The notes under the pieces: model-generated | What the model was told of the DNA's origin: nothing | Databases searched by the model: none | What the model saw: only the letters and a program-made list of their open reading frames with translations | Translations under genes and position numbers: made by a program | Part shown: positions 16,451 through 24,221 of the stretch, one piece after another | Position numbering within the stretch: position 1 is the stretch's first letter | Layout of the letters: each line of letters opens with the position of its first letter | Assembly (NCBI GenBank): GCA_944325965.1 | Contig: CALVCB010000005.1 | Span: forward strand, 1-50,513 | Source: an uncultured Bacteroidales bacterium | GTDB taxonomy: Bacteria > Bacteroidota > Bacteroidia > Bacteroidales > UBA932 | Direction: 5' to 3' | Length of the DNA: 50,513 bases

Positions 16451-16480
16451 AAGCACCTGCATCGCTGCAAGTGCTTGATT
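16451..16480 (-). terminator. Hairpin terminator downstream of tRNA-Asn
   Basis: AAGCAC-C-TGCA pairs with TGCA-A-GTGCTT (16451-16476) around a TCGC loop. On the minus strand it is followed by TTTTCTTTTTG, and on the plus strand by GATTTTT, so it probably works in both directions. Confidence 0.8.
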
Positions 16481-16488
16481 TTTAGTTG

Positions 16489-16562
16489 CTCCTGAACCAG
16501 GACTTGAACCTGGGACCCTCTGATTAACAGTCAGATGCTCTAACCAACTGAGCTATTCAGGA
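16489..16562 (-). tRNA. tRNA-Asn (GTT anticodon)
   Basis: The cloverleaf is complete on the minus strand. The acceptor is TCCTGAA/TTCAGGA with U8-A9 and a D arm GCTC..GAGC. The anticodon stem TCTGA/TCAGA encloses loop CTGTTAA (GTT). The T arm is CCAGG-TTCAAGT-CCTGG and the discriminator is G (base 16489). CCA is not encoded. A consensus promoter lies directly upstream. Confidence 0.96.
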
Positions 16563-16597
16563 ATTTTATTCCATTGGAATGTTTCCGAATGGGATTG

Positions 16598-16628
16598 CAA
16601 AGATACGACTTTTTTCTTACGCTGCAAA
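16598..16628 (-). promoter_or_regulatory. Promoter of tRNA-Asn
   Basis: On the minus strand TTTG (16628-16625) and TATCTTTG (16605-16598) are separated by exactly 19 bases, a full match to the Bacteroidota -33/-7 promoter. The rest of 16563-16751 is AT-rich leader sequence for the two flanking genes. Confidence 0.8.
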
Positions 16629-16691
16629 TTTTTTGATGTTTTTTTTGATTTTTTTATACTCTTCTGAAAGAGGATTTTGTTTAATATGTGT

Positions 16692-16699
16692 TAACTTTG
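16692..16699 (+). promoter_or_regulatory. -7 element upstream of the HU-CCDC81-like gene
   Basis: TAACTTTG fits TAnnTTTG, about 50 bases before the start at 16752. No well-spaced -33 element is seen. Confidence 0.4.
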
Positions 16700-16751
16700 C
16701 CGTGGAAAAGATTAAGGTTTGCCTGATTGAGGTTATTGCAGTTGTTCAGAT

Positions 16752-17666
16752 ATGGATATAGATCTGTTGTCTAAGATGATCAAAGAACTGGTCCTGGAGC
16801 ATGACAGGGTGTCTCTTCCGGGGCTGGGTGTTTTTATTGCGGAAATGATGCCTGCCTCGTTTACCGACAAGGGCTATACGATAACGCCTCCGTACCGCAG
16901 GCTCTCCTTTCGTCCAGGACAGGAGGACGACCGGTTGCTGGTATCCATGTATGCATCGGTGAATGACGTTGGGGAGGGTGTCGCGATGGCGGCTTTGTCT
17001 GATTTTGTCGCCGGGATGAAGGATATTCTTGAAAGGAAGAAGGCCATTGTCTTCCCAGGCCTTGGCAGGATGCGTGCTACCAGGGAGAACAATTTCTTTT
17101 TTGTCTCGGACGAGGATCTGGACATATACCCTGAAGGTGTTGGGCTCGAACCTGTCTCTCTCAAGACACATGAGGAGACCAGGGAAGAAGTCTCGACCGC
17201 ACTGGGAAGCCTGGAGGCCATTATCGGGCGGACTGATGATATTTCAGTCGCATCCGAGGAAGTGGTGCCTGAAAAGGAAATCCCGGATGGCCCGGATGAA
17301 ACGGAGACTCCTGTTCTGGATCCGGAGCCCCAGGGGGAAGAAGCCGGATCGGCGGACTGGGCCGGTATTCCTGGGGGAGACAATGAGGATGAACAGATAA
17401 GGGAGCTGAAGGAAATGCCTGTACTTGTGTCACAGGAGGGGAACGGGCCTGCACCGGAGGAGAATATCCCTGGACCGGAAGTCCGGACCTCAGGCAATGC
17501 CAGGATCCGGGTCCTGTATGTTGTGCTTGCCGTATTGGCCGCAGCCGTACTGCTTCTGGTGCTTTATATGGTGGCGGCAAGGATTTTCCCGGGCGCGCTG
17601 GACGGGCTCCTATATAATAAGGAGGATTATGAGATTCTCCATAATATTTCTCAATTCAAAAATTAA
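16752..17666 (+). CDS. HU-CCDC81-like domain membrane protein
   Basis: A 304-residue protein. Residues 1-125 contain two short HU-fold-like modules: LSKMIKELVLEHDRVSLPGLGVFIAE, then ALSDFVAGMKDILERKKAIVFPGLGRMRA. These match the bacterial HU-CCDC81 domains that in Bacteroidota usually precede a transmembrane helix and a SPOR domain. A long acidic Pro/Glu/Gly linker follows (about 130-245), then a transmembrane helix near 250-275 (LYVVLAVLAAAVLLLVLYMV) and a ~25-residue tail. The periplasmic SPOR domain is missing. The N-terminal domains would lie in the cytoplasm, possibly binding DNA or a cytoskeletal partner; that role is inference. Confidence 0.8.
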   Translation: MDIDLLSKMIKELVLEHDRVSLPGLGVFIAEMMPASFTDKGYTITPPYRRLSFRPGQEDDRLLVSMYASVNDVGEGVAMAALSDFVAGMKDILERKKAIVFPGLGRMRATRENNFFFVSDEDLDIYPEGVGLEPVSLKTHEETREEVSTALGSLEAIIGRTDDISVASEEVVPEKEIPDGPDETETPVLDPEPQGEEAGSADWAGIPGGDNEDEQIRELKEMPVLVSQEGNGPAPEENIPGPEVRTSGNARIRVLYVVLAVLAAAVLLLVLYMVAARIFPGALDGLLYNKEDYEILHNISQFKN

Positions 17667-17670
17667 ATGC

Positions 17671-17678
17671 TACTTTTG
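17671..17678 (+). promoter_or_regulatory. -7 element for the 17714-27976 gene run
   Basis: TACTTTTG followed by C fits the -7 consensus and lies 35 bases before the thioesterase start. It is the last recognisable promoter before a run of nine closely spaced genes. Confidence 0.5.
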
Positions 17679-17713
17679 CACGCCGCAAGGTGACGTGAGG
17701 AAAACGCTTTGTT

Positions 17714-18448
17714 ATGGATAACCGATTCAGACAGCATATACTGATACCGTGCTATGATACGGATGTCGCCCAGTTTCTGAAACCGTCGGCCTTTATGGAT
17801 CTGGCGCAGGAGGCGGCGAACCTTCATGCCAGCATATTGGGATTCGGATATGACAGCCTTATGGAGACCAGGACGGCCTGGGTGCTTTCGAGGATGCATA
17901 TCCGTTTTGTGTGTCATCCAAGATGGCGGGATGAGGTAGAGCTGCTGACATGGCACAAGGGGCTGGAGAGGCTGTTCTATCTGAGGGATTTCCTGATGAC
18001 CGACGGGAAGGGGAATGTTCTTGTGGAGGCTACGACATCATGGCTTGTTCTGAATATAGATACCAGGCGCATAGTGCGTGATGCCGGCGTCTGCGAGGAC
18101 GGTGTATGCCGTGACAGTGCCATTGCGGAGCCTTGCGGCAAGGTGCAGATGCCTGAGGACTGCCGGAAGATGCACGTATGTGTACACAGAGTGTCATATT
18201 CTGATGTGGATATGAACGGGCATACGAACAATGCCATGTATCTGGTCTGGTCGATGGACGCATTGGACTACGGGCTTACCTCCGTACGTCCGTTGAAGGA
18301 GCTGAAGATAAATTTCAACCACGAGACGAAGCCTGGCGACGATGTAGCCATATCGCGGGCCTTTGTGGAGAAAGACGGGGATATGTACTGCTACGTGGAG
18401 GGAGAGGTGTCCGGACGCCAGGCATTCTGTGCGGAACTGGTTTTTTAA
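17714..18448 (+). CDS. Acyl-ACP thioesterase
   Basis: A 244-residue double hot-dog protein of the FatA/FatB-like bacterial thioesterase family, which releases fatty acids from acyl carrier protein. The first hot-dog holds YDTDVAQFLKPSAFMDLAQE and TAWVLSRMHIRF. The second holds SYSDVDMNGHTNNAMYLVWS, the Asn/His-bearing catalytic region, and LKELKINFNHETKPGDDV. No signal peptide, so cytoplasmic. The next gene begins 29 bases later. Confidence 0.9.
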   Translation: MDNRFRQHILIPCYDTDVAQFLKPSAFMDLAQEAANLHASILGFGYDSLMETRTAWVLSRMHIRFVCHPRWRDEVELLTWHKGLERLFYLRDFLMTDGKGNVLVEATTSWLVLNIDTRRIVRDAGVCEDGVCRDSAIAEPCGKVQMPEDCRKMHVCVHRVSYSDVDMNGHTNNAMYLVWSMDALDYGLTSVRPLKELKINFNHETKPGDDVAISRAFVEKDGDMYCYVEGEVSGRQAFCAELVF

Positions 18449-18477
18449 CAATGGATAAAACTAAAGCTTAGATTGAT

Positions 18478-20166
18478 ATGAGAGATTTGTTTTTCGGTCA
18501 AGGTACAGGGCATTCCATCATGCTGCTCGCCTTTGTCATAGCGGCCGGAATCTACCTTGGTAAATTCAAGGTAAAGGGTGTTTCATTGGGGACTACCTGG
18601 ATTCTTTTTGTCGGTATTGTCTTGAGCCATTTCGGATTCCGGGCAGACGAGAATCTGCTGCACTTCCTCAAGGAGTTCGGCCTTATCCTGTTTGTCTTTT
18701 CCATCGGCCTTCAGGTCGGTCCGGGATTTTTCCATTCATTCAAGAAAGGGGGACTGACACTGAACATGCTGGCGATTTGTCTTGTGCTGCTGGGTGTCAT
18801 TACCACCTATGTCATACATCTTGTCACAGGGGAGAATCTCGTGACGCTCACCGGTGTAATGTCCGGAGCCGTCACCAATACCCCTGGCCTGGGTGCCGCA
18901 CAGCAGACCTTCTATGATGCGACAAGCTCCGGTTCGTTCCTGTCAGAGGTCGGGTCATCTGAAATATCGGCCTCGCTTGCTTCCGGTTACGCTGTAGCCT
19001 ACCCTCTCGGTGTGCTGGGAGTGATAGCTGTCCTTATGATTGTAAAGGCGATCTTCAAGGTCGACCTCAAAAAGGAGGAGGCGCTGCTTGACGGGGAGGA
19101 AGCCGGGATAGAAAGCGCGGTACGTGTGGCTTTCCAGGTTGAGAACCCTGCCATCTTCGGCAAGACTCTCGTTGAAATCGACAAGGAGATCACCAACAAG
19201 TTCGTCGTGTCAAGGATATTCCGTGACGGTGCTGTGGAAGTTCCTCTCGCGACGACAGTCATCAATAAGGATGACAAGGTGCTTGTGGTCACATCCCAGT
19301 CATCGGTCGATGTTGTGACCATGCTTTTCGGCAAGGCCATAGACATGCCTAAAGAGGTCTGGGACAAGCTCGATACCACAATGTCCGTAAGGAAGCTCAT
19401 AATCACCAAGTCCTCCCTTACCGGAAAGAAACTCAAGGAGCTCAAGATACGTTCAACATATGGTGTCAGCATCACCAGGGTGTCCCGCTCCGGAGTGGAT
19501 CTTGTTGCCAACCCCAACCTCACCCTCCAGCTCGGTGACGTCATACTGGTCGTTGGTCCGGACAATGCAATAGACAAGGTCGCGAAGGCTGTAGGTAACT
19601 CCGAGTCGAGCCTCAGCCATCCTCACCTGATACCTATATTTTTCGGGATTGCCCTCGGCGTGCTGCTCGGGTCCATTCCAATGAAGTTCCCCGGAATCCC
19701 GCAGGCCATAAAATTCGGCCTTGCCGGCGGGCCTCTCATCATAGCCATACTTATCGGGTATTTCGGTCCGAAGCTCAAGATCACCACATATACGACTACC
19801 AGTGCCAATATGATGCTGCGTGAGCTCGGTATCTCCATCTTCCTTGCCGCCGTAGGTCTCGGGGCAGGTGAGAATTTCGTAAGCTCCATCGTGAACGGAG
19901 GCTACTGGTGGATACTTTACGGTGCCCTTATTACAATCATACCTACATTTGTAATCGCCCTGCTGGGAAGGCTTGTATTCAAGCTGAACTTCTACCAGAT
20001 CTGCGGACTGCTGTCAGGAAGCTGTACCAATCCTCCTGTACTTGCATTCGCGCAGAACGCATACGGGACTGACTATACTTCAGTAAGTTATGCTACGGTT
20101 TATCCGCTGGCGATGTTCATGAGGGTGCTTGTGGCCCAGGTGCTCATACTGATAGCTGTCGCATAA
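18478..20166 (+). CDS. AspT/YidE-type putative transporter with tandem RCK-C domains
   Basis: A 562-residue inner-membrane protein of the aspartate:alanine exchanger family. Two blocks of about five transmembrane helices (about residues 10-185 and 385-560) flank a cytoplasmic region (about 205-375) with two TrkA-C/RCK-C-like modules (NPAIFGKTLVEI, VPLATTVINKDDKVLVVT; SLTGKKLKELKIRSTYGVSITRV, LQLGDVILVVGPDNA). Family hallmarks FGLILFVFSIGLQVGPGFF and TGVMSGAVTNTPGLGAAQQT are present, and GLLSGSCTNPPVLAFAQ repeats the pattern in the second half. The substrate is unknown, perhaps an amino acid or dicarboxylate. The ThrE1 half starts 1 base after the stop, linking it to amino-acid export. Confidence 0.9.
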   Translation: MRDLFFGQGTGHSIMLLAFVIAAGIYLGKFKVKGVSLGTTWILFVGIVLSHFGFRADENLLHFLKEFGLILFVFSIGLQVGPGFFHSFKKGGLTLNMLAICLVLLGVITTYVIHLVTGENLVTLTGVMSGAVTNTPGLGAAQQTFYDATSSGSFLSEVGSSEISASLASGYAVAYPLGVLGVIAVLMIVKAIFKVDLKKEEALLDGEEAGIESAVRVAFQVENPAIFGKTLVEIDKEITNKFVVSRIFRDGAVEVPLATTVINKDDKVLVVTSQSSVDVVTMLFGKAIDMPKEVWDKLDTTMSVRKLIITKSSLTGKKLKELKIRSTYGVSITRVSRSGVDLVANPNLTLQLGDVILVVGPDNAIDKVAKAVGNSESSLSHPHLIPIFFGIALGVLLGSIPMKFPGIPQAIKFGLAGGPLIIAILIGYFGPKLKITTYTTTSANMMLRELGISIFLAAVGLGAGENFVSSIVNGGYWWILYGALITIIPTFVIALLGRLVFKLNFYQICGLLSGSCTNPPVLAFAQNAYGTDYTSVSYATVYPLAMFMRVLVAQVLILIAVA

Positions 20167-20167
20167 C

Positions 20168-20935
20168 ATGACGCAGGAATACGTAAACGACATAGCGGAT
20201 TTCATATCCAGGTATGTGACACACATGCTCGGCGCGGGGGTGCATACTTCCCGCGTCGTGCGTAACAGCAAGCGCATAGGCGAGGCTCTCGGTACGGAAG
20301 TGCGTATCCACACCTCGCAGAAGACAGCCACCCTTACTGTATGCGAGAAGGGCGGGTCCACTATGAGCACCAGGGTGCTTGATATACCTGGCTTCCCAAT
20401 AAGCTTCGAATGGAATGCGGACCTCAGCGCATTGAGCTGGGCGGCATATGACAATGATATGTCTCTGGAGGCTATCCAGCACAAATTCGACGAGCTGATT
20501 TCAAAGCCGAAGATCAACCCGTGGTTCGTGCTTTTCATGGTGGGTCTGGCAAACGCCTCTTTCTGCCGGCTTTTCGGAGGTGGGGTGTGGGCCATGCTGA
20601 TAGTCTTCACATCCACCCTTGTGGGGTTCTTCACCAGGCAACATCTTACAAGACGCGGGGTGAATCACTATATAGTGTTCATTGTCTCCGCTTTCGTGGC
20701 TTCGCTCTGTGCCTCGTCCGCCCTGTCTCTGGGAATCGAGTCTGCGGAGATAGCCCTTGCCACAAGTGTCCTGTATCTGGTACCGGGGGTCCCGCTCATA
20801 AACGGAGTGATAGACATAACTGACGGCCATATCCAGATAGGAATCAGCCGCCTTGTCAATGCCCTGATGCTTATCGTATGCATTGCGATAGGGATGTCAG
20901 GTACACTTATGTTGGTTAAAGACAGTCTGTTATGA
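20168..20935 (+). CDS. Threonine/serine exporter, ThrE N-terminal half
   Basis: A 255-residue protein of the ThrE1 (DUF1212) family. A soluble N-terminal region (about 1-115) has VTHMLGAGVHTSRVVRNSKRIGEALG and is followed by about five transmembrane helices (WFVLFMVGLANASFCRLFGG, YLVPGVPLINGVIDI). In Corynebacterium ThrE both halves are one protein; in Bacteroidota they are split. It overlaps the second half by 4 bases (ATGA), supporting translation-coupled assembly of one exporter. Confidence 0.92.
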   Translation: MTQEYVNDIADFISRYVTHMLGAGVHTSRVVRNSKRIGEALGTEVRIHTSQKTATLTVCEKGGSTMSTRVLDIPGFPISFEWNADLSALSWAAYDNDMSLEAIQHKFDELISKPKINPWFVLFMVGLANASFCRLFGGGVWAMLIVFTSTLVGFFTRQHLTRRGVNHYIVFIVSAFVASLCASSALSLGIESAEIALATSVLYLVPGVPLINGVIDITDGHIQIGISRLVNALMLIVCIAIGMSGTLMLVKDSLL

Positions 20936-21429
20936 TCGCAGTGGATATTCTTGCCGATGGCTTTTTCGCAGCAATAGCTGCAATGGGGTTCGGGGCCATT
21001 TCCGACCCGCCTCTGAGGGCGTTCAAGTATATTGCCGTCCTGGCCGCTGTGGGACATGCCGCGCGGTACTGCCTGATGACATTCCTCGGGGTGGACATAG
21101 CTTCAGCCTCCCTTGTGGCGGCTTTCATTATTGGGACAGGGAGCGTGTGGTTCGGCCGCAGGGTGTTCTGTCCGATGACAGTGCTGTATATCCCGGCCTT
21201 GCTGCCTATGGTCCCGGGTACCTATGCCTACAAGACTGTGTTCTCCCTTATAATGTTCCTGCAGAACATATCTTCTCCGACACAAGGGAGCGAATATCTG
21301 CAGTCGATGATGTTCAACGGGGCTGTTGCCTTCAGTGTCATATTCATGCTTGCCGTGGGGGCGACCCTTCCTGTGTTCCTGCTCAGGGAGAGGGCCAACT
21401 CTATGACCAGAGGCTCAAAATATCTGTAG
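20932..21429 (+). CDS. Threonine/serine exporter, ThrE C-terminal half
   Basis: A 165-residue membrane protein with about five helices, of the ThrE2 (DUF3815) family. MGFGAISDPPLRAFKYIAVLAAVGHAARYCL and PALLPMVPGTYAYKTV (the exporter's second VPG signature) are diagnostic. Its start overlaps the stop of the N-terminal half. The two should form one proton-coupled threonine/serine exporter in the inner membrane. Confidence 0.9.
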   Translation: MIAVDILADGFFAAIAAMGFGAISDPPLRAFKYIAVLAAVGHAARYCLMTFLGVDIASASLVAAFIIGTGSVWFGRRVFCPMTVLYIPALLPMVPGTYAYKTVFSLIMFLQNISSPTQGSEYLQSMMFNGAVAFSVIFMLAVGATLPVFLLRERANSMTRGSKYL

Positions 21430-21432
21430 AAT

Positions 21433-22137
21433 ATGGAAATTTTCTGGAATTCGATAGCTGAATATAACGCGGCCACATGGCCTTACCAGCTGGCCTTCAT
21501 CGCTGTAGCGGCCGTACTGACACTCGTCCTCTGGTTCCGTCCCTGCACATGGGCCAAAATCGCGACCAAGGTGCTGATGGTACTGGAATCGCTGTGGATA
21601 GCCTTCGTGTACTATATGAAGTTCGCTGCCACAAGGGAGCATTCAAGTGTGATGGCTATCTTCTGGTGCCTTGTGGCTGCATCATGGGTGTATGACCTGG
21701 CTACGCATTACTCATCTTTCCAGAAATCAGGAAAATACAGGCCGTGGGGCGTGATAATGATTCTGCTCCCTCTCGTATACCCGGTGATCTCTCTGCTCAG
21801 GGGGATGACATTCCCGGAGATGACCACGCCTATGCTTCCGAGCGCCGTGGCCCTTTACATGCTCGGCATGCTTATGGCGTTCAACAGGAAGGTAAATTTC
21901 TTCGCCTTCATATTCATAATGCACTGGGCGCTCCTGTCGATGACCAAGATAGTGCTTTTCAATATCCCGGAGGACCTGCTGCTTGCAGCCGCCTGCCTTC
22001 CGGCCATGTTCATCTTCTTCTCCGATGCGGTGGACAGCGGCCCTTCCGGCGGGAAGCCGTCCAGGATGGCGGTGAAGGCCCTTATCCTGGGAATAGTGCT
22101 GGTGATAGGTGCGGTATGGATATATGCCTATGTTTGA
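21433..22137 (+). CDS. DUF6064-like multi-pass membrane protein
   Basis: A 234-residue protein with seven or eight hydrophobic helices and almost no loops. The N-terminus FWNSIAEYNAATWPYQLAFIA resembles the DUF6064 family, whose members begin with a similar Tyr-Asn-x-x-x-Trp-Pro segment. No catalytic motif is visible and the function is unknown. It starts 3 bases after ThrE2 and its end overlaps the Nudix gene by 8 bases, so it belongs to the same transcript. Confidence 0.7.
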   Translation: MEIFWNSIAEYNAATWPYQLAFIAVAAVLTLVLWFRPCTWAKIATKVLMVLESLWIAFVYYMKFAATREHSSVMAIFWCLVAASWVYDLATHYSSFQKSGKYRPWGVIMILLPLVYPVISLLRGMTFPEMTTPMLPSAVALYMLGMLMAFNRKVNFFAFIFIMHWALLSMTKIVLFNIPEDLLLAAACLPAMFIFFSDAVDSGPSGGKPSRMAVKALILGIVLVIGAVWIYAYV

Positions 22138-22723
22138 TCTGATCTATCCTTTGGACATGCCGCCGGTACTGCCTCCGCGCAGGGCCGGGGATGCTGCCGT
22201 GGCCCTGGAGCCCGGGCGCAAGGAGATGTTTCCCGTAGTGGATCCTTCGGGGCTTGTGGAAGGGATTGCTTCTCGGCAGTACTGCCACAGCGGTTCCAAG
22301 GTGCTCCATCCTGTGGTGCATCTACATGTCATGGACCGCTTCGGGAGACTGTACTTGCAGAAGAGGTCCATGAAGAAGGATATCCAGCCTGGAAAGTGGG
22401 ATACGGCTGTGGGCGGCCACGTGGATTTCGGGGAGACCCTGCTTGAAGCCCTTTTCAGGGAATCTTCCGAGGAACTGGGCCTCAGGGAGTTCAATCCGGT
22501 ATATATCGAGTCGTATGTATTCGAGTCGGAAATTGAGAAGGAGCTTGTAAACGTATATGCCGCGGTAGGCAGTTTCTCACTTTCCCCGGACATGGATGAA
22601 GTGGATGACGGCAGGTGGTGGGATATGAAGGATATAGAAGAAAATTTGGGTAAGTCGCTTATGACACCTAACTTTGAGCAGGAGTTCACCAGGATAAGGC
22701 CCATGTTGCTCTCTTTGCTTTGA
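22130..22723 (+). CDS. Nudix hydrolase
   Basis: A 197-residue cytoplasmic enzyme of the IDI/YfcD-like Nudix group. The full Nudix box GHVDFGETLLEALFRESSEELG (about residues 96-117) follows WDTAVGG, and LHVMDRFGRLYLQKRS gives the core strands. A short N-terminal module (residues 1-50, FPVVDPSGLVEGIASR) resembles the extension seen in the isopentenyl-diphosphate isomerase-like members. The substrate is unknown. ATG 22130 overlaps the previous gene by 8 bases; ATG 22124 is the alternative, and a GTG at 22109 is less likely. Confidence 0.9.
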   Translation: MFDLIYPLDMPPVLPPRRAGDAAVALEPGRKEMFPVVDPSGLVEGIASRQYCHSGSKVLHPVVHLHVMDRFGRLYLQKRSMKKDIQPGKWDTAVGGHVDFGETLLEALFRESSEELGLREFNPVYIESYVFESEIEKELVNVYAAVGSFSLSPDMDEVDDGRWWDMKDIEENLGKSLMTPNFEQEFTRIRPMLLSLL

Positions 22724-22802
22724 TCCCCGTGCGGGCCCGGCATAGTTTCAGGGGCCTTGCCAGCAGACAGAAAATTGAAAATAAGCAGACGATAGATTTG
22801 TT

Positions 22803-24218
22803 ATGCCCGGAATAGAATGTTTCATTTTGCAGATGTCCGGCGAGAGGGACATCTCCATTACACTTGAGTCATTTTCAGGCAATGACACCTTTGACGGTGC
22901 GACCATCATGCCCCAGGGGTCCTTCTGTGAGACGGGGACATTGCGCTCCATAGCCGAGGCTGCCAGGTCTGAATACATTTTGCTCGGTATCAGGCCCGAG
23001 CCGCTGGAAATGGGGTATATGGCACTTGACCGGCTGGTCATGGTGGCGGAGGACACCAGGGCGGACATGCTGTATACGGACTATATTGACAGGGGGGAGA
23101 GACATCCTCTAATTGACTGCCAGGCCGGGGCCCTGAGGGATGATTTCGATTTCGGCCCGGTCATGGTATTCCGTACACGTTCATTCAGGAGGGCTGTTTC
23201 ACGTATGAAGTCCAGCCGGAGATGGGGTGCATTGTATGAACTGCGACTTGCCATGAAGAAGATTGTGCATGTGCATGAGTTCCTCTGCTCCGGCATAGAG
23301 ACGGACCGCAGGAAGTCAGGGGAGAAGATCTTTGATTATGTGGACCCGAAGAACAGACAGGTGCAGATTGAGATGGAACAGATCTGCACAGAGCATCTTA
23401 AACGTATAGGTGCGTATCTTGAGCCGGAGTTCCGCAGTGCCTCTTCTCTGTACGGCGGTCATGAAGGGGAATACCCCGTCCTGGCGTCGGTTGTCATCCC
23501 TGTTTACAACAGGGCGGCTACCATAGCCGATGCTGTCAGGAGCGCGCTTTCCCAGGAATGCGGTTTCAGTTTCAATGTTATAGTGGTGGACAACCGCTCC
23601 ACCGACGGGACAACCGGAATCATCGGCGGGATGGTGCCGGAAAGCGGGGGTAGACTGGTCCATCTGGTGCCGGAACGGGACGGCCTCGGGATCGGCGGAT
23701 GCTGGAACATGGCGGTGAACAGCGCATGCTGCGGCATGTTTGCTGTCCAGCTGGACAGTGATGACGTATACATCGGCACCGATGCGCTTGCCAGGATTGT
23801 AGGCAAATTCTATGAAGATGACTGCGCCATGGTGGTCGGGTCTTACATGATGACGGATTTCAATATGCGGCCGATTCCTCCGGGAATAGTGGACCACCGG
23901 GAATGGACTCCGGATAACGGCAGGAACAATGCATTGAGAATCAACGGTCTCGGTGCTCCGCGGGCATTCTTTGTCCCTGTCCTGAGGGGCATAGGCGGTT
24001 TCCCTAATGTCAGCTATGGCGAGGACTATGCCGTAGGGCTCAGGATAAGCAGGGAGTACAGGATAGGCAGGATATACGATGCGCTTTACTGCTGCCGCAG
24101 GTGGGAGGGTAATTCGGATGCCGCACTTAGCCTGGAAAAGTCCAATGCCAATAATTTCTACAAGGACTGGATCCGGACGTGTGAACTGGATGCCCGTCTT
24201 TCTGGCAGGGAGGCCTGA
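22803..24218 (+). CDS. Glycosyltransferase family 2 with N-terminal degenerate GT-A-like domain
   Basis: A 471-residue protein. Residues about 226-440 form a clear GT-A fold: [33 protein letters not shown] and the metal-binding VQLDSDD near residue 317. [27 protein letters not shown] closes it. Residues 1-215 look like a second, worn GT-A domain ([39 protein letters not shown]) without an intact nucleotide-sugar site. No membrane helix is seen. It sits 3 bases before the DUF4922-SpoIID gene, which suggests a role in cell-wall or storage-glycan metabolism, but neither donor nor acceptor can be read. Confidence 0.85.
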   Translation: MPGIECFILQMSGERDISITLESFSGNDTFDGATIMPQGSFCETGTLRSIAEAARSEYILLGIRPEPLEMGYMALDRLVMVAEDTRADMLYTDYIDRGERHPLIDCQAGALRDDFDFGPVMVFRTRSFRRAVSRMKSSRRWGALYELRLAMKKIVHVHEFLCSGIETDRRKSGEKIFDYVDPKNRQVQIEMEQICTEHLKRIGAYLEPEFRSASSLYGGHEGEYPVLASVVIPVYNRAATIADAVRSALSQECGFSFNVIVVDNRSTDGTTGIIGGMVPESGGRLVHLVPERDGLGIGGCWNMAVNSACCGMFAVQLDSDDVYIGTDALARIVGKFYEDDCAMVVGSYMMTDFNMRPIPPGIVDHREWTPDNGRNNALRINGLGAPRAFFVPVLRGIGGFPNVSYGEDYAVGLRISREYRIGRIYDALYCCRRWEGNSDAALSLEKSNANNFYKDWIRTCELDARLSGREA

Positions 24219-24221
24219 TAC

